This document shows, piece after piece, positions 23,968-31,240 of a DNA stretch of 36,272 nucleotides; the stretch's first letter is position 1, and every line of letters starts with the position of its first letter. Under the pieces are notes generated by a model that worked only from the letters and a program-made list of their open reading frames with translations, did no database searches and had not been told where the DNA came from. The position numbers and the translations under genes are program-made. This DNA comes from Anaerolineales bacterium UBA5797 (lineage in GTDB: Bacteria; Chloroflexota; Anaerolineae; Anaerolineales; Villigracilaceae). The DNA is taken from the NCBI GenBank assembly GCA_002418205.1, contig DIDP01000079.1, positions 1 to 36,272 on the forward strand, given 5' to 3'.

Positions 23968-24615
23968 ATGTATGTAGCCATCGAAGGGGTCATCGGAGTT
24001 GGTAAGACCACCCTTGCCCGACTGCTTCAATCGGCGTTCGACGCCGAAATTCTTTTGGAAGTCTTCGAAGAGAACCCGTTCCTTTCCGATTTTTATTCGG
24101 ACCGTGAACGTTACGCCTTTCAAACACAGATTTTCTTTCTGTTGAGCCGTTACCACCAACAGCGCCGCACGGTGCACGAAATGCTGGCCACGGGAAAAAA
24201 CCTTTTCGCCGATTACACCTTCGCCAAGGATGCCCTCTTCGCGCAGATCAACCTCAAGGGCGACGAACTCGACATGTATTACAAGGTGCATGAAGCGCTT
24301 GCCGAAAAGATCCAGAGGCCCGACCTGCTTGTTTACCTGCAAGCCGATACCGACACCCTCATGCAGCGCATTGCCCTGCGTGACCGTCCGTATGAACGCC
24401 AGATGGAACGCTCGTACATCAACGACCTCAACCTGGCGTACGAGAAATTCTTTTCAAAGCCGTTCGACCATACGCCCGTATTGACCATTGACACCAACGA
24501 CCTGAACATCGTCCAGAACCCTGAACATTTGAAACTGGTGGAAAACCGCATCAGACAAAGCCTGAGCCTGCCACCGTTTCAACAGGCTCTGCCGTTGCCC
24601 GAAACATCGCGCTGA
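23968..24615 (+). CDS. Deoxynucleoside kinase (dNK/Dck family)
   Basis: A 215-residue kinase that phosphorylates deoxynucleosides with ATP in salvage. The P-loop is GVIGVGKTT (7-15), followed by EVFEENPFLSDFY, which holds the catalytic acidic residue and substrate-binding Glu, RYHQQRR, and the DYTFAKDALFAQINL region. The LID is in QRIALRDRPYERQME. The ATG at 23968 is preceded by GGAG. The frame runs 67 codons further upstream, through the terminator, and I reject that extension. Choice among deoxyadenosine, deoxyguanosine and deoxycytidine cannot be read from sequence. The next genes appear separate. Confidence 0.92.
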   Translation: MYVAIEGVIGVGKTTLARLLQSAFDAEILLEVFEENPFLSDFYSDRERYAFQTQIFFLLSRYHQQRRTVHEMLATGKNLFADYTFAKDALFAQINLKGDELDMYYKVHEALAEKIQRPDLLVYLQADTDTLMQRIALRDRPYERQMERSYINDLNLAYEKFFSKPFDHTPVLTIDTNDLNIVQNPEHLKLVENRIRQSLSLPPFQQALPLPETSR

Positions 24616-24619
24616 CGAT

Positions 24620-24723
24620 GGTCCCCTTTAGGGGAGCGAAGTCGAATCGCATCTGACATGAGGGCTTTTCTTGAGTTCCGCCCTTCGATTGCGCCGCAAG
24701 TACATGCGGATCCGCCAAGGGCG
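24620..24723 (+). other. Palindrome-rich leader before the nucleotidyltransferase gene
   Basis: The stretch between the kinase stop and the next ATG holds a small hairpin (CCCCT-TT-AGGGG) and a larger inverted pair, CGCCCTT (24679-24685) with AAGGGCG (24717-24723), enclosing further short palindromes. The outer arm ends just before the GAGAGG ribosome site. It could be a decayed repeat or an RNA structure; no known riboswitch is recognised. Confidence 0.35.
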
Positions 24724-24737
24724 AGAGGATAATCATT

Positions 24738-25766
24738 ATGCGAGTCACACGCGAATCACTCATCCGAATTGCCAAGGAGACCGCGCAGGAACGCGCCTTC
24801 AATGACAAGGACATCATCGCCGCGTACCTGACAGGTTCGCTCGTGAACGATGAGCTTGATCCCATGCTTGGCGGCACCGCAGACATCGACATCATCTTCG
24901 TCCACGCGGCCGAGCCGAAGCACCGGCGCGAGTTCGTCAAGCTGACGCCCGATTTCCACGTGGATATCAGCCACCGCGCCAAAACCGAGTTCAAGCGCCC
25001 GCGCGAGCTGCGGCTCGATCCCTGGTTGGGCTGGGAGATGTATGATCCGATGCTGCTGTACGAACGCGAAAAGTTCTTCGAGTTTGTGCAGGCTGGCTTG
25101 CGGGCGGGATTCGAGTTCAACGCCCCCGCGCCCGCGCTGCAGCGTTCGCGTTCCCTGCTTTCACACGGTCGCCAGATCTGGCGCGATCTGCTCGAGATCA
25201 GCGATTCGGTCACGCCGAAGGATGTGGCGCAGTACATGAAGTCGCTGTATCACGCGGTCAATGCGGTGGCGGAACTGTCGGGCCCGCCGTTGCAGGAAAG
25301 ACGCCTGATGCTGGAATTTGCCGCTCGAGCGGAAACAGCCGGACATCCCGGCATGGACGCGGCGCTCGTCGGTCTGTTGGGCGCCTCTGGCTTGGAGACA
25401 TCCACGCTCCAAGCCTGGATCCCCGAATGGAAACTGGCGTTCGAATCCGCCGCGGAGAGCAGCCGCGTGGACCCGCGCATCCATCTCACGCGCCTGAATT
25501 ATTACGAGAAGGCGATTGAGGCAATGCTCGAAAGCGAGAAGCCGCGTGCCGCGCTGTGGTCCCTTCTGCAAACGTGGACCCTTGCCGTGGAGGTATTGCC
25601 GGACCTGGCGGTGACCTCGTGGCGTGCGGTGTGCGGCCAGCTTGGGTTTGTGTCGGCTGGGATCGAGGAGCGTGTGGAGGCGCTTGACAGTTTCCTCGAT
25701 GAAGTGGAAGCCCTGCTTGATGAACTGGCGGAACAATATGGATTGGAGACTTCGACAAGCATATAA
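24738..25766 (+). CDS. Nucleotidyltransferase-fold protein
   Basis: A 342-residue protein. The N-terminal third looks like a pol-beta-type nucleotidyltransferase: AAYLTGSLVNDEL with the Gly-Ser pair (33-34) and TADIDIIFV with Asp49 and Asp51, the DxD metal ligands. A third acidic residue may be in FHVDISHR. The C-terminal two thirds are helical (HEPN/KNTase-like) with no motif I recognise. The ATG follows GAGAGG. Aminoglycoside adenylyltransferases and tRNA-modifying enzymes share this fold, so the substrate is open. The stop lies just before a REP-like repeat. Confidence 0.72.
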   Translation: MRVTRESLIRIAKETAQERAFNDKDIIAAYLTGSLVNDELDPMLGGTADIDIIFVHAAEPKHRREFVKLTPDFHVDISHRAKTEFKRPRELRLDPWLGWEMYDPMLLYEREKFFEFVQAGLRAGFEFNAPAPALQRSRSLLSHGRQIWRDLLEISDSVTPKDVAQYMKSLYHAVNAVAELSGPPLQERRLMLEFAARAETAGHPGMDAALVGLLGASGLETSTLQAWIPEWKLAFESAAESSRVDPRIHLTRLNYYEKAIEAMLESEKPRAALWSLLQTWTLAVEVLPDLAVTSWRAVCGQLGFVSAGIEERVEALDSFLDEVEALLDELAEQYGLETSTSI

Positions 25767-25767
25767 A

Positions 25768-25852
25768 TGTCATTGCGAGGGCGCCAGCCCGAAGCAATCT
25801 CCTGATAAAAGGAGGGTTGCTTCTTCGCAAAACAACGCTCCTTGCAACGACA
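25768..25852. repeat. REP/MITE-like imperfect palindrome, copy 1
   Basis: An 85-base nested inverted repeat. The outer ends are TGTCATTGCGAGG and the complement-like CCTTGCAACGACA; inner arms are GAAGCAATCTCCT and AGGAGGGTTGCTTC. It ends a few bases before the ribosome site of the next gene. A diverged second copy occurs at 28667. No open frame. Similar tcattgcgagg-type repeats are widespread in environmental genomes, by recollection. Confidence 0.7.
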
Positions 25853-25864
25853 TGAAAGGAACAT

Positions 25865-26437
25865 ATGACCCGCGATGAAGCTTTAGCCCTAGTGCGTGAA
25901 TATGTAAAAAACGAAGGATTGGTCCGGCACATGTTGTCGGTGGAAGCCGCGATGCGTTTCTATGCCGAAAAGTATGGGGAGGACGCGAAACGCTGGGGAT
26001 TGATCGGTCTGCTCCATGATTTCGATTGGGAGATCCATCCCACGCTTGAGCAGCACCCGCAGGAAGGCGCGCCGATCCTGCGCGAACGCGGCGTCCCCGA
26101 AGACATCATTCAGGATATTTTGAGTCACGCCGACCATTTGAACATGCCGCGCGATACGCTGGTGCGCAAAGCGATCTGCGCCTGCGACGAGATCACAGGG
26201 TTGATCACCGCGGTCGCGCTGGTGCGGCCCTCCCGTTCGCTCTATGACCTCGAACCTTCGTCCGTTAAAAAGAAGTGGAAGGACAAAGCCTTTGCCGCTG
26301 GCACCTCCCGCCCTGAAATGGAACACGCCGCAAAGGAATTCGGCGTGGAGTTATGGGAGCATGTGGGGAATGTGATCCAGGCCATGCGCCGCATCGCGCC
26401 CGAATTGGACCTGGAAGGGAACATCCCAAAGCCTTGA
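25865..26437 (+). CDS. HD-domain phosphohydrolase
   Basis: A 190-residue metal-dependent phosphohydrolase. The HD signature is LLHDFDWE (His51, Asp52), with an upstream His22 (LVRHMLSVE) and downstream DILSHADHLN giving the remaining metal ligands. The ACDEITGLITA segment is typical of the short HDIG-type proteins often annotated as HAD/HD hydrolases. An AAAGGAA ribosome site, which borders repeat copy 1, precedes the ATG. Substrate unknown; nucleotides or second messengers are typical. It ends at a terminator shared with the converging gene. Confidence 0.85.
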   Translation: MTRDEALALVREYVKNEGLVRHMLSVEAAMRFYAEKYGEDAKRWGLIGLLHDFDWEIHPTLEQHPQEGAPILRERGVPEDIIQDILSHADHLNMPRDTLVRKAICACDEITGLITAVALVRPSRSLYDLEPSSVKKKWKDKAFAAGTSRPEMEHAAKEFGVELWEHVGNVIQAMRRIAPELDLEGNIPKP

Positions 26438-26441
26438 ATTT

Positions 26442-26469
26442 ACATGGGCGGAGGATCCTACGCCCATGT
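26442..26469. terminator. Shared terminator of converging genes
   Basis: A 9-bp stem (26442-26450/26461-26469) whose loop contains the palindrome AGGATCCT, so the hairpin can extend. It lies between stops of two converging genes, with T-rich flanks on the plus side only. Confidence 0.7.
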
Positions 26470-26853
26470 TTATTTCGTCAGCCAGGCGAGCGCCGATTCC
26501 ATTCTTTGAAAGACCCGATAGGGAAGGCCGCGGTTTTGCGATGTGTTTTCGAAGAAGATGAAATCTTCCTCCATCTTTTGATCTACAGGTCGATATACGA
26601 GTGCCACTTTGGCGCTGACGGGTGCGAACCCGCGGCGCTGTTCCCTGAGATCCTTGGCGCGCTGGAAGATATCCACCACGGGTATTTCAAACTGCAGTTC
26701 GCGCAGATCGACCAACACTTTGTCCACTTTTGTTTCACTTACCTTTTTCATGATGTCGAGCGCCATGTCGTTGTCCGTTTTGGAATCCCATTGACCTGCG
26801 ACAGTCACATTGATGATCGGCGGGTCTTGCAAGAGTTCAATGGAGAAATCCAT
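26470..26853 (-). CDS. SpoIIAA/STAS-like fold protein
   Basis: A 127-residue protein. The order of strands and helices (IINVTVAGQWDSKTDNDMA, KVDKVLVDLRELQFEIPVV, KVALVYRP, YRVFQRMESALAWL) resembles the SpoIIAA-like/STAS fold used in partner switching. The phospho-acceptor Ser of true anti-sigma antagonists is not identifiable. A GGAGG site precedes the ATG. No membrane segment or signal. The role is unknown; regulatory binding is the family default. It faces away from the CapA-like gene across a 124-base AT-rich intergenic region with no further recognisable feature. Confidence 0.6.
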   Translation of the reverse strand: MDFSIELLQDPPIINVTVAGQWDSKTDNDMALDIMKKVSETKVDKVLVDLRELQFEIPVVDIFQRAKDLREQRRGFAPVSAKVALVYRPVDQKMEEDFIFFENTSQNRGLPYRVFQRMESALAWLTK

Positions 26854-26977
26854 GGGGTCCTCCAGTATAAATAAAGGCTTTCAATGATCGATGAACACAT
26901 TGCGGAATATATACCCGATTTTTGCAATAAAATAAAGATGCTGAAGTATTATACAAATCCGTATCCTGGATAAGCCT

Positions 26978-28657
26978 GTGAACCTTTGTCTCCGAGGTTT
27001 CTTCGTTCTGAGCCTGTGTGCGTTGTTGTTGTCCGGTTGCGCATCCGACAATGCCGGGCAGACGGCGACCTCAACTCCGCAATTCATGGCTGTTGTTGAC
27101 ATTCCCAAGCCGCAAACCGGACTGGTTGCACCTTCATCATCCTCGATCAGTCCCACTGCAACATACATGCCAAATGCAGAGGTCATTGACGTGGCCGTTT
27201 GGTTGCCTCCGTATCTTGCTGAGACGATGGGCGAAGCCCTGGATGATTCATTGCGCGGACTGTTCGCGAGCAGTGAGTCAACGGCGAATATCAAATTGGA
27301 AGTGGGGGACCAGAATATGGTCAGCCAGTGGATCTATGCGTTGGTGACTCCCTTTCCCTCTGCTTTGCAGGGAATCTCCGGGGATGAACTGCTTTCACGC
27401 TGGCAGGGAGTCAACACCGGGACGTCCCTGTTCGTGGATCAAAATACTCATGACATGTTCACTGCCCTGTGGGGAACGGCAGGGACGAATGTACAAGTCA
27501 TCGCGAAGGATCAGTTAACCGATTACGCATGGACGCATCAACCCGCGCTGGCAATTGTTCCCTTTGAAGATCTGAATCCACGCTGGAAGGTTTTGCCTGT
27601 GGATGGACTCTCGCCCATCCGCAGGGATTTTGATCTGGATAAATATCGGCTGAAGATTCCCATTTCGTTGATCAGTGACCCGGAACGGGTCGCGTTGATC
27701 CGGAGCAATTTCCTGATCCCGTCATCGAATTACGATCCATCAAAGATGTCCATTGTCGCCATGACCGGAGTCACAGCGTTGGTGCGCGCCACTGCCGCGA
27801 CCATGGAAAAGCGCGGCGTACTCTATCCCGCACAAGACATCCGTGACTGGCTGGTCGACGCGGATATCACACATATCAGCAACGAGGTGCCGTTCGCGGT
27901 CGATTGCCCGTACCCGAACCCAACGCAGGAGGAGATCCGCTTTTGCAGCGCGGATAAATACATCCAGTTGTTGGAGGATGTCGGCACGGATGTTGTCGAA
28001 TTGACCGGCGATCATTTCTCCGATTGGGGCACGGATGCGATGGTTCACACACTGGACATGTACAGGGAACGCGGCTGGTCCTATTACGGCGGCGGGGCAA
28101 ATCTCGCCGAGGGACGAAAGGCTTTAACCCTCGAAAACAACGGCAATCGGATCGCGTTCATCGGCTGTAATGCGAAGGGAGGTTCGTTCGCCCAGGCCAG
28201 CGACACACAGCCGGGCGCGGCAGTCTGTGACATGGACTGGATGGCGGGCGAGATCATGCGCCTCAAGACGGATGGGTATCTCGCCATCGCCACATTCCAG
28301 CATTTGGAATATTACACCTACTTTGCACAACCAGACCAGCAGGAGGATTTCCGCCAGATGGCACAGGCGGGCGCGGACATCGTCAGCGGGAGCCAGGCAC
28401 ACCAGCCGCAGGGCATGGAGTTCCTGAACGGCTCCTTTATCCACTATGGACTTGGCAATCTGTTCTTCGATCAATACAGCTATTGCGACGCCTGCCGCCA
28501 GGCAACGATCGATTTGCATGTCTTTTATGATGGTCATTACATCAGCACGGAGCTGCTCCCCATCGAGTTCGTGGATTATGCCCGCTCCCGCCCAATGACA
28601 ACGGAAGAGGCAAGCGAGTTCTTTCAAGTATTGTTTAGTGCCAGTGGGTGGAGGTAG
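26978..28657 (+). CDS. CapA-like lipoprotein with N-terminal binding-protein-like domain
   Basis: A 559-residue lipoprotein. Lipobox LSGC gives Cys21. Residues about 45-240 look like a periplasmic-binding half (NTGTSLFVDQNTHDMFTALW). From about 250 the CapA/PGA_cap metallophosphatase-like fold follows: SIVAMTGVTALVRAT, ITHISNEVPFA, VVELTGDHFSDWG, IAFIGCNAKGG and GSQAHQPQGMEF with HYGLGNLFFDQY. Normal CapA starts with a GD metal ligand; here the position reads TGV, so catalysis is doubtful. CapA proteins act in polyglutamate capsule export or are simply cell-surface hydrolase-like. The GTG start has no visible ribosome site. Its stop is followed by repeat copy 2. Confidence 0.82.
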   Translation: MNLCLRGFFVLSLCALLLSGCASDNAGQTATSTPQFMAVVDIPKPQTGLVAPSSSSISPTATYMPNAEVIDVAVWLPPYLAETMGEALDDSLRGLFASSESTANIKLEVGDQNMVSQWIYALVTPFPSALQGISGDELLSRWQGVNTGTSLFVDQNTHDMFTALWGTAGTNVQVIAKDQLTDYAWTHQPALAIVPFEDLNPRWKVLPVDGLSPIRRDFDLDKYRLKIPISLISDPERVALIRSNFLIPSSNYDPSKMSIVAMTGVTALVRATAATMEKRGVLYPAQDIRDWLVDADITHISNEVPFAVDCPYPNPTQEEIRFCSADKYIQLLEDVGTDVVELTGDHFSDWGTDAMVHTLDMYRERGWSYYGGGANLAEGRKALTLENNGNRIAFIGCNAKGGSFAQASDTQPGAAVCDMDWMAGEIMRLKTDGYLAIATFQHLEYYTYFAQPDQQEDFRQMAQAGADIVSGSQAHQPQGMEFLNGSFIHYGLGNLFFDQYSYCDACRQATIDLHVFYDGHYISTELLPIEFVDYARSRPMTTEEASEFFQVLFSASGWR

Positions 28658-28666
28658 CAAAGGTTA

Positions 28667-28771
28667 TTTCATTGCGAGGAGCCGCCAGGCGACGAAACAA
28701 TCCCCTGTAAGAAATAAACTCTCACTTAACAGGAGATTGCTTCGGGCAGACCTTCATTGCCTTGTAACGAT
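28667..28771. repeat. REP/MITE-like imperfect palindrome, copy 2
   Basis: A 105-base diverged relative of copy 1: left end TTTCATTGCGAGGAG, inner arms GAAACAATCCCCTGT and ACAGGAGATTGCTTC, right end CCTTGTAACGAT. It sits immediately upstream of the next gene, and a possible -35 (TTGTAA, 28762-28767) lies inside it. Confidence 0.7.
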
Positions 28772-28786
28772 ATTTGACCATCTTGG

Positions 28787-28792
28787 TAAAAT
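28787..28792 (+). promoter_or_regulatory. Probable -10 box, leaderless start of the orphan gene
   Basis: TAAAAT ends 5 bases before the ATG at 28798. The -35 candidate TTGTAA (28762-28767) is 19 bases upstream, in repeat copy 2. No Shine-Dalgarno sequence is seen. Confidence 0.45.
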
Positions 28793-28797
28793 GCAGT

Positions 28798-29490
28798 ATG
28801 CGATTTGAAATTACACTCGGACCCAAACGTTTGATCTTTGACTCAGACCTGCATGGGTTACGCATCAACGGCGTGGATTATCTCTCCGGCAGGGACGGGG
28901 TGCTGATCTACGACAAGACCCGTGACATAAGGAGCGATGTTGTCGAGATGCAGATGTCCACGAACACGAGCGCGTTGATCCCCGCGTTGCGAGCGTTGGG
29001 GATTCCCTACGCATCATACTTTGACGAACGGCCTGTGGTCGAATCCCAAAACGACATTACCTTTTATTGGAAGCCATCCCAACTGGCTGCGTTCTACAAC
29101 CGCTACTCCACCGATGAATTGGATTACACCGAGCGCGAGCCGGTCATCCGCCGGGCCGTGGACTTCATCACGTCAAATCCGCAAAGGCTTCCACTGCCTG
29201 AAGAACTGTTGAGGCGCATGTTGGCACCTTCCACATTGCTGGGGTTTTACGAGGGCTTCCCGATCTTCGACGGCTCAACAGGTTTCGCCAGACTGCAATC
29301 GCGGCTGGGAATCCACATTGATACGGAGACGGTCATGATCTCCACGCCGCTCGATAAATACGAGGCGGATGTCTATGAGCTTGCTGATAAGCTGGAAAAG
29401 GAAACAGGGCTGGAACCTTCCAAAAAGAAGAACAGGGTGATGTTTATGAAAGAGGAGAAACTGCTCAGGGCGTTGGGATTAAGTTCCTGA
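28798..29490 (+). CDS. Hypothetical protein
   Basis: A 230-residue soluble protein that I do not recognise. The N-terminus MRFEITLGPKRLIFDSDLHG is beta-rich; the middle has several aromatic residues (ITFYWKPSQLAAFYNRYS), and the C-terminus is charged and helical (ADVYELADKLEKETGLEPSK). There is no signal peptide, membrane segment or cysteine. A TTG at 28774 is in frame, but the ATG at 28798 behind the -10 box looks right. The 80 bases after it, up to the converging lipoprotein gene, hold nothing recognisable. Confidence 0.6.
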   Translation: MRFEITLGPKRLIFDSDLHGLRINGVDYLSGRDGVLIYDKTRDIRSDVVEMQMSTNTSALIPALRALGIPYASYFDERPVVESQNDITFYWKPSQLAAFYNRYSTDELDYTEREPVIRRAVDFITSNPQRLPLPEELLRRMLAPSTLLGFYEGFPIFDGSTGFARLQSRLGIHIDTETVMISTPLDKYEADVYELADKLEKETGLEPSKKKNRVMFMKEEKLLRALGLSS

Positions 29491-29570
29491 ACCAGTGCCC
29501 AGCCTGATGGTAGTCAAAGAGGCGAACGATTTTCCTCCGGATGTTGTCCGTTTGCCGTCGATAGTGTTTA

Positions 29571-30182
29571 TCATCTCAGTTTGATGCCGTTGGGCGTAAT
29601 ATCGAACGTCCAACTTTTGGAACCATCAAGGCAGCTGGTCCCGTTCGTCACAATGAAATAGTCCTTCGGCTCGGGGTTCCACGCCCAAAGGGTGTAACAA
29701 CCTTCCACCAGGTCATTAATGACGAGAGAATCGCCTGCAGCGAGAACATAGGCGCGGTAGCCGCAGACACCCTGCGGGTTGCCGCTCTGTAGATAGACCG
29801 TAAGATTGATCGTTGCTTTGACGGGATTGTCGATGCGGATCTTGATCGGTTTCCCGGTCAGGGAATCGGGCAGGACCTGATTGACGCACGGATCATTGGC
29901 ATTGGAACTCACAACGGGGCTCGGTGTGAACGTCGCTCCGAGGGTGGGCAGGGGAGGGAGGGTGGCTGTAAATGCCGGTGTGTTCGTGGGGGTTGCCGTT
30001 GGCGGGAGCGGCGTGGCGGTCGGGATGGCAGCCTGGGTCTCCGCCAGCACTGTGAAGGCAGCCGCGGCGACCGTGCTTTGCAGGTCGACCGGGTCGATTG
30101 TGGGCGTAGACTGCGGTGCGCCGCATGCACTGACGATCAGTGTGATGACGAGTATTTGAAAGGGAATTGAGAATCGTTTCAA
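29571..30182 (-). CDS. Secreted lipoprotein with Thr/Pro-rich spacer
   Basis: A 203-residue lipoprotein of unknown function. I choose a TTG start (30180-30182), 8 bases behind AGGAG, because it gives a clean signal peptide ending in lipobox VSAC with Cys20; the frame stays open further but would bury the signal. Residues about 60-100 are a Thr/Pro/Ala-rich spacer. The mature part is beta-rich with paired cysteines (NDPCVNQ, VCGYRAY, GCYTLWAW, SCLDGSK), and sequences such as AGDSLVINDLVEGCYTLWAW suggest a small immunoglobulin-like or jelly-roll domain. A TATAAT lies at 30207-30212 on this strand. Confidence 0.7.
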   Translation of the reverse strand: MKRFSIPFQILVITLIVSACGAPQSTPTIDPVDLQSTVAAAAFTVLAETQAAIPTATPLPPTATPTNTPAFTATLPPLPTLGATFTPSPVVSSNANDPCVNQVLPDSLTGKPIKIRIDNPVKATINLTVYLQSGNPQGVCGYRAYVLAAGDSLVINDLVEGCYTLWAWNPEPKDYFIVTNGTSCLDGSKSWTFDITPNGIKLR

Positions 30183-30260
30183 GAGGATATCTCCTTGCTG
30201 GCTTGTATTATACAGGTAGACGCTTGCCACCCCCGTTGGAGTTCCCTCATTCGAAAAGGT

Positions 30261-30316
30261 AGGGACACACCGAGTCATTAAAGGACTCCGACGATCTATC
30301 GTCCCGCTGTGTCCCT
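30261..30316. repeat. Decayed copy of the topoisomerase-downstream hairpin element
   Basis: Arms AGGGACACACCGA (30261-30273) and CCGCTGTGTCCCT (30304-30316) enclose the intact inner hairpin GACGAT-CT-ATCGTC. The arms pair with two mismatches, unlike the perfect copy at 31166-31225. Confidence 0.75.
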
Positions 30317-30333
30317 GCGTTGATTCCGTAAAG

Positions 30334-30431
30334 CTACTTTTCCCTCTTCGGGGACGATGTTTTCACCTCTTCCACAAACTTATCGGCAGTCCACGCCATA
30401 TTGACGGAGAGGCTTTCTCGCCGGGTTTCAC
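30334..30431 (-). pseudogene. Decayed duplicate of the topoisomerase 3' end
   Basis: This is a partial copy of the end of the topoisomerase A gene, in the same direction, 0.9 kb downstream of the real one. It matches the coding region at 31371-31465, then jumps to the same stop and 3' flank (TAG, CTTTACGG). About 125 bases, including the Lys-rich tail codons, are absent. One base is lost relative to the gene frame (after GCC, near 30413), and several changes alter amino acids. In the gene frame the remaining sequence reads AWTADKFVEEVKTSSPKREK followed by stop. The fragment begins exactly at the vapC stop codon. Confidence 0.8.
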
Positions 30432-30844
30432 TTCGGCTTTCGCACAGCGATTACCTTGGGCAAACGCTCCAATTGTTCCTTATCCAGCGTGATCAATTCT
30501 GTTCCAAATCGCAAGGCGACCGCGGCATAGACCGCATCACTGCCACGCAGACGGTTGTTCGCGGCAACTTCGCTTGCGAAATCGGCAAAGTCATCATCAA
30601 GATCAACCAGCGTCAGGTTGGAAATTTTCTTGAGTTCTTGTAGAACTTCCAAAGCGATCTGTTTGCCACCCTGTTTACGGGCAATGGATGCGACCACTTC
30701 GGGGATCAACAACGCCGGCTGAATGAGTGCAACGCCTTCCTCCTTCAATCGTGAAATAAAATTCGCACTCTTATCACTTCCATCCTCATCAGGACTCAGC
30801 GCGTTGACAAAAACGCTTGCATCCACGGTGACAGGTGCATTCAT
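30428..30844 (-). CDS. vapC: PIN-domain toxin ribonuclease, VapC family
   Basis: A 138-residue PIN endonuclease, toxin of a type II pair; VapC enzymes cleave tRNA or rRNA. Catalytic acids are Asp8 (VTVDASVFV), Glu49 (LLIPEVVAS), Asp103 (GSDAVYAAVA) and probably the Asp of ITLDKEQ. The ATG (30842-30844) overlaps the antitoxin stop by 4 bases, so translation is coupled. The last codons, AVRKPK, run into the duplicated topoisomerase sequence, which provides the TGA. Length is normal, so the toxin is probably intact. Confidence 0.9.
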   Translation of the reverse strand: MNAPVTVDASVFVNALSPDEDGSDKSANFISRLKEEGVALIQPALLIPEVVASIARKQGGKQIALEVLQELKKISNLTLVDLDDDFADFASEVAANNRLRGSDAVYAAVALRFGTELITLDKEQLERLPKVIAVRKPK

Positions 30845-31116
30845 CGGCGCATCTCCGAAAGGATTTCGAGGGAACTCTTTTTATTCCCTTTCTCCCTGCT
30901 TAGTTTTTCCCGGATGGCCAATAAATTTTCCCAGCCATCCTTCTCATCCTTTTCGGGCGGCATAGCATCCAGTGGGACGATCACCGCGACGGGTTTCCCG
31001 CGCTGCGTGACAACGTAACGGGCGCGTTCCTCCTTCACTGCGCGGACGACTTCCGAAGCGCGGCTCTTCAACTCACGGATGCCGATCTCTCCTGTTTTGG
31101 GCGGTTTCTTCTTCAT
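30841..31116 (-). CDS. Phd/YefM-family antitoxin
   Basis: A 91-residue antitoxin. The N-terminal dimer/DNA-binding part is GIRELKSRASEVVRAVKEER and RYVVTQRGKPVAVIVPLD, typical of Phd/YefM. The C-terminal part, rich in Glu and Lys, should wrap around the PIN toxin and block its active site. An AGGTGA ribosome site sits inside the inverted repeat that is the likely operator. It precedes and overlaps vapC. Confidence 0.92.
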   Translation of the reverse strand: MKKKPPKTGEIGIRELKSRASEVVRAVKEERARYVVTQRGKPVAVIVPLDAMPPEKDEKDGWENLLAIREKLSREKGNKKSSLEILSEMRR

Positions 31117-31136
31117 GTGGTCACCTTTGTGACTAC
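31117..31136 (-). promoter_or_regulatory. Candidate autoregulatory operator of the toxin-antitoxin pair
   Basis: The inverted repeat GTGGTCAC-CTTT-GTGACTAC (one mismatch) lies between the -10 box and the antitoxin ATG and covers the ribosome site. Phd-type antitoxins repress their own promoter at such sites. Confidence 0.6.
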
Positions 31137-31165
31137 ATCATACTCCCCGAACATTCTTCCGTCAA
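31137..31165 (-). promoter_or_regulatory. Promoter of the toxin-antitoxin pair
   Basis: Minus-strand TTGACG (31160-31165), a 17-base spacer and TATGAT (31137-31142) make a strong sigma70 match. Transcription would begin near 31130, inside the candidate operator. The -35 box abuts the hairpin element downstream of the topoisomerase gene. Confidence 0.75.
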
Positions 31166-31225
31166 GCAGGGACACAGCGAGTCATTAAAGGACCTTGACG
31201 ATCTATCGTCTCGCTGTGTCCCTGC
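31166..31225 (-). terminator. Hairpin element downstream of the topoisomerase gene
   Basis: A perfect 15-bp stem, GCAGGGACACAGCGA (31166-31180) with its complement (31211-31225), flanks a 15-base stretch plus an inner 6-bp hairpin (31197-31210). It follows the topoisomerase stop by 15 bases. There is no T-run on the minus strand, so it may be a repeat-type 3' element and not a simple terminator. A decayed copy is at 30261-30316. Confidence 0.6.
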
Positions 31226-31240
31226 GTTGATCCCGTAAAG

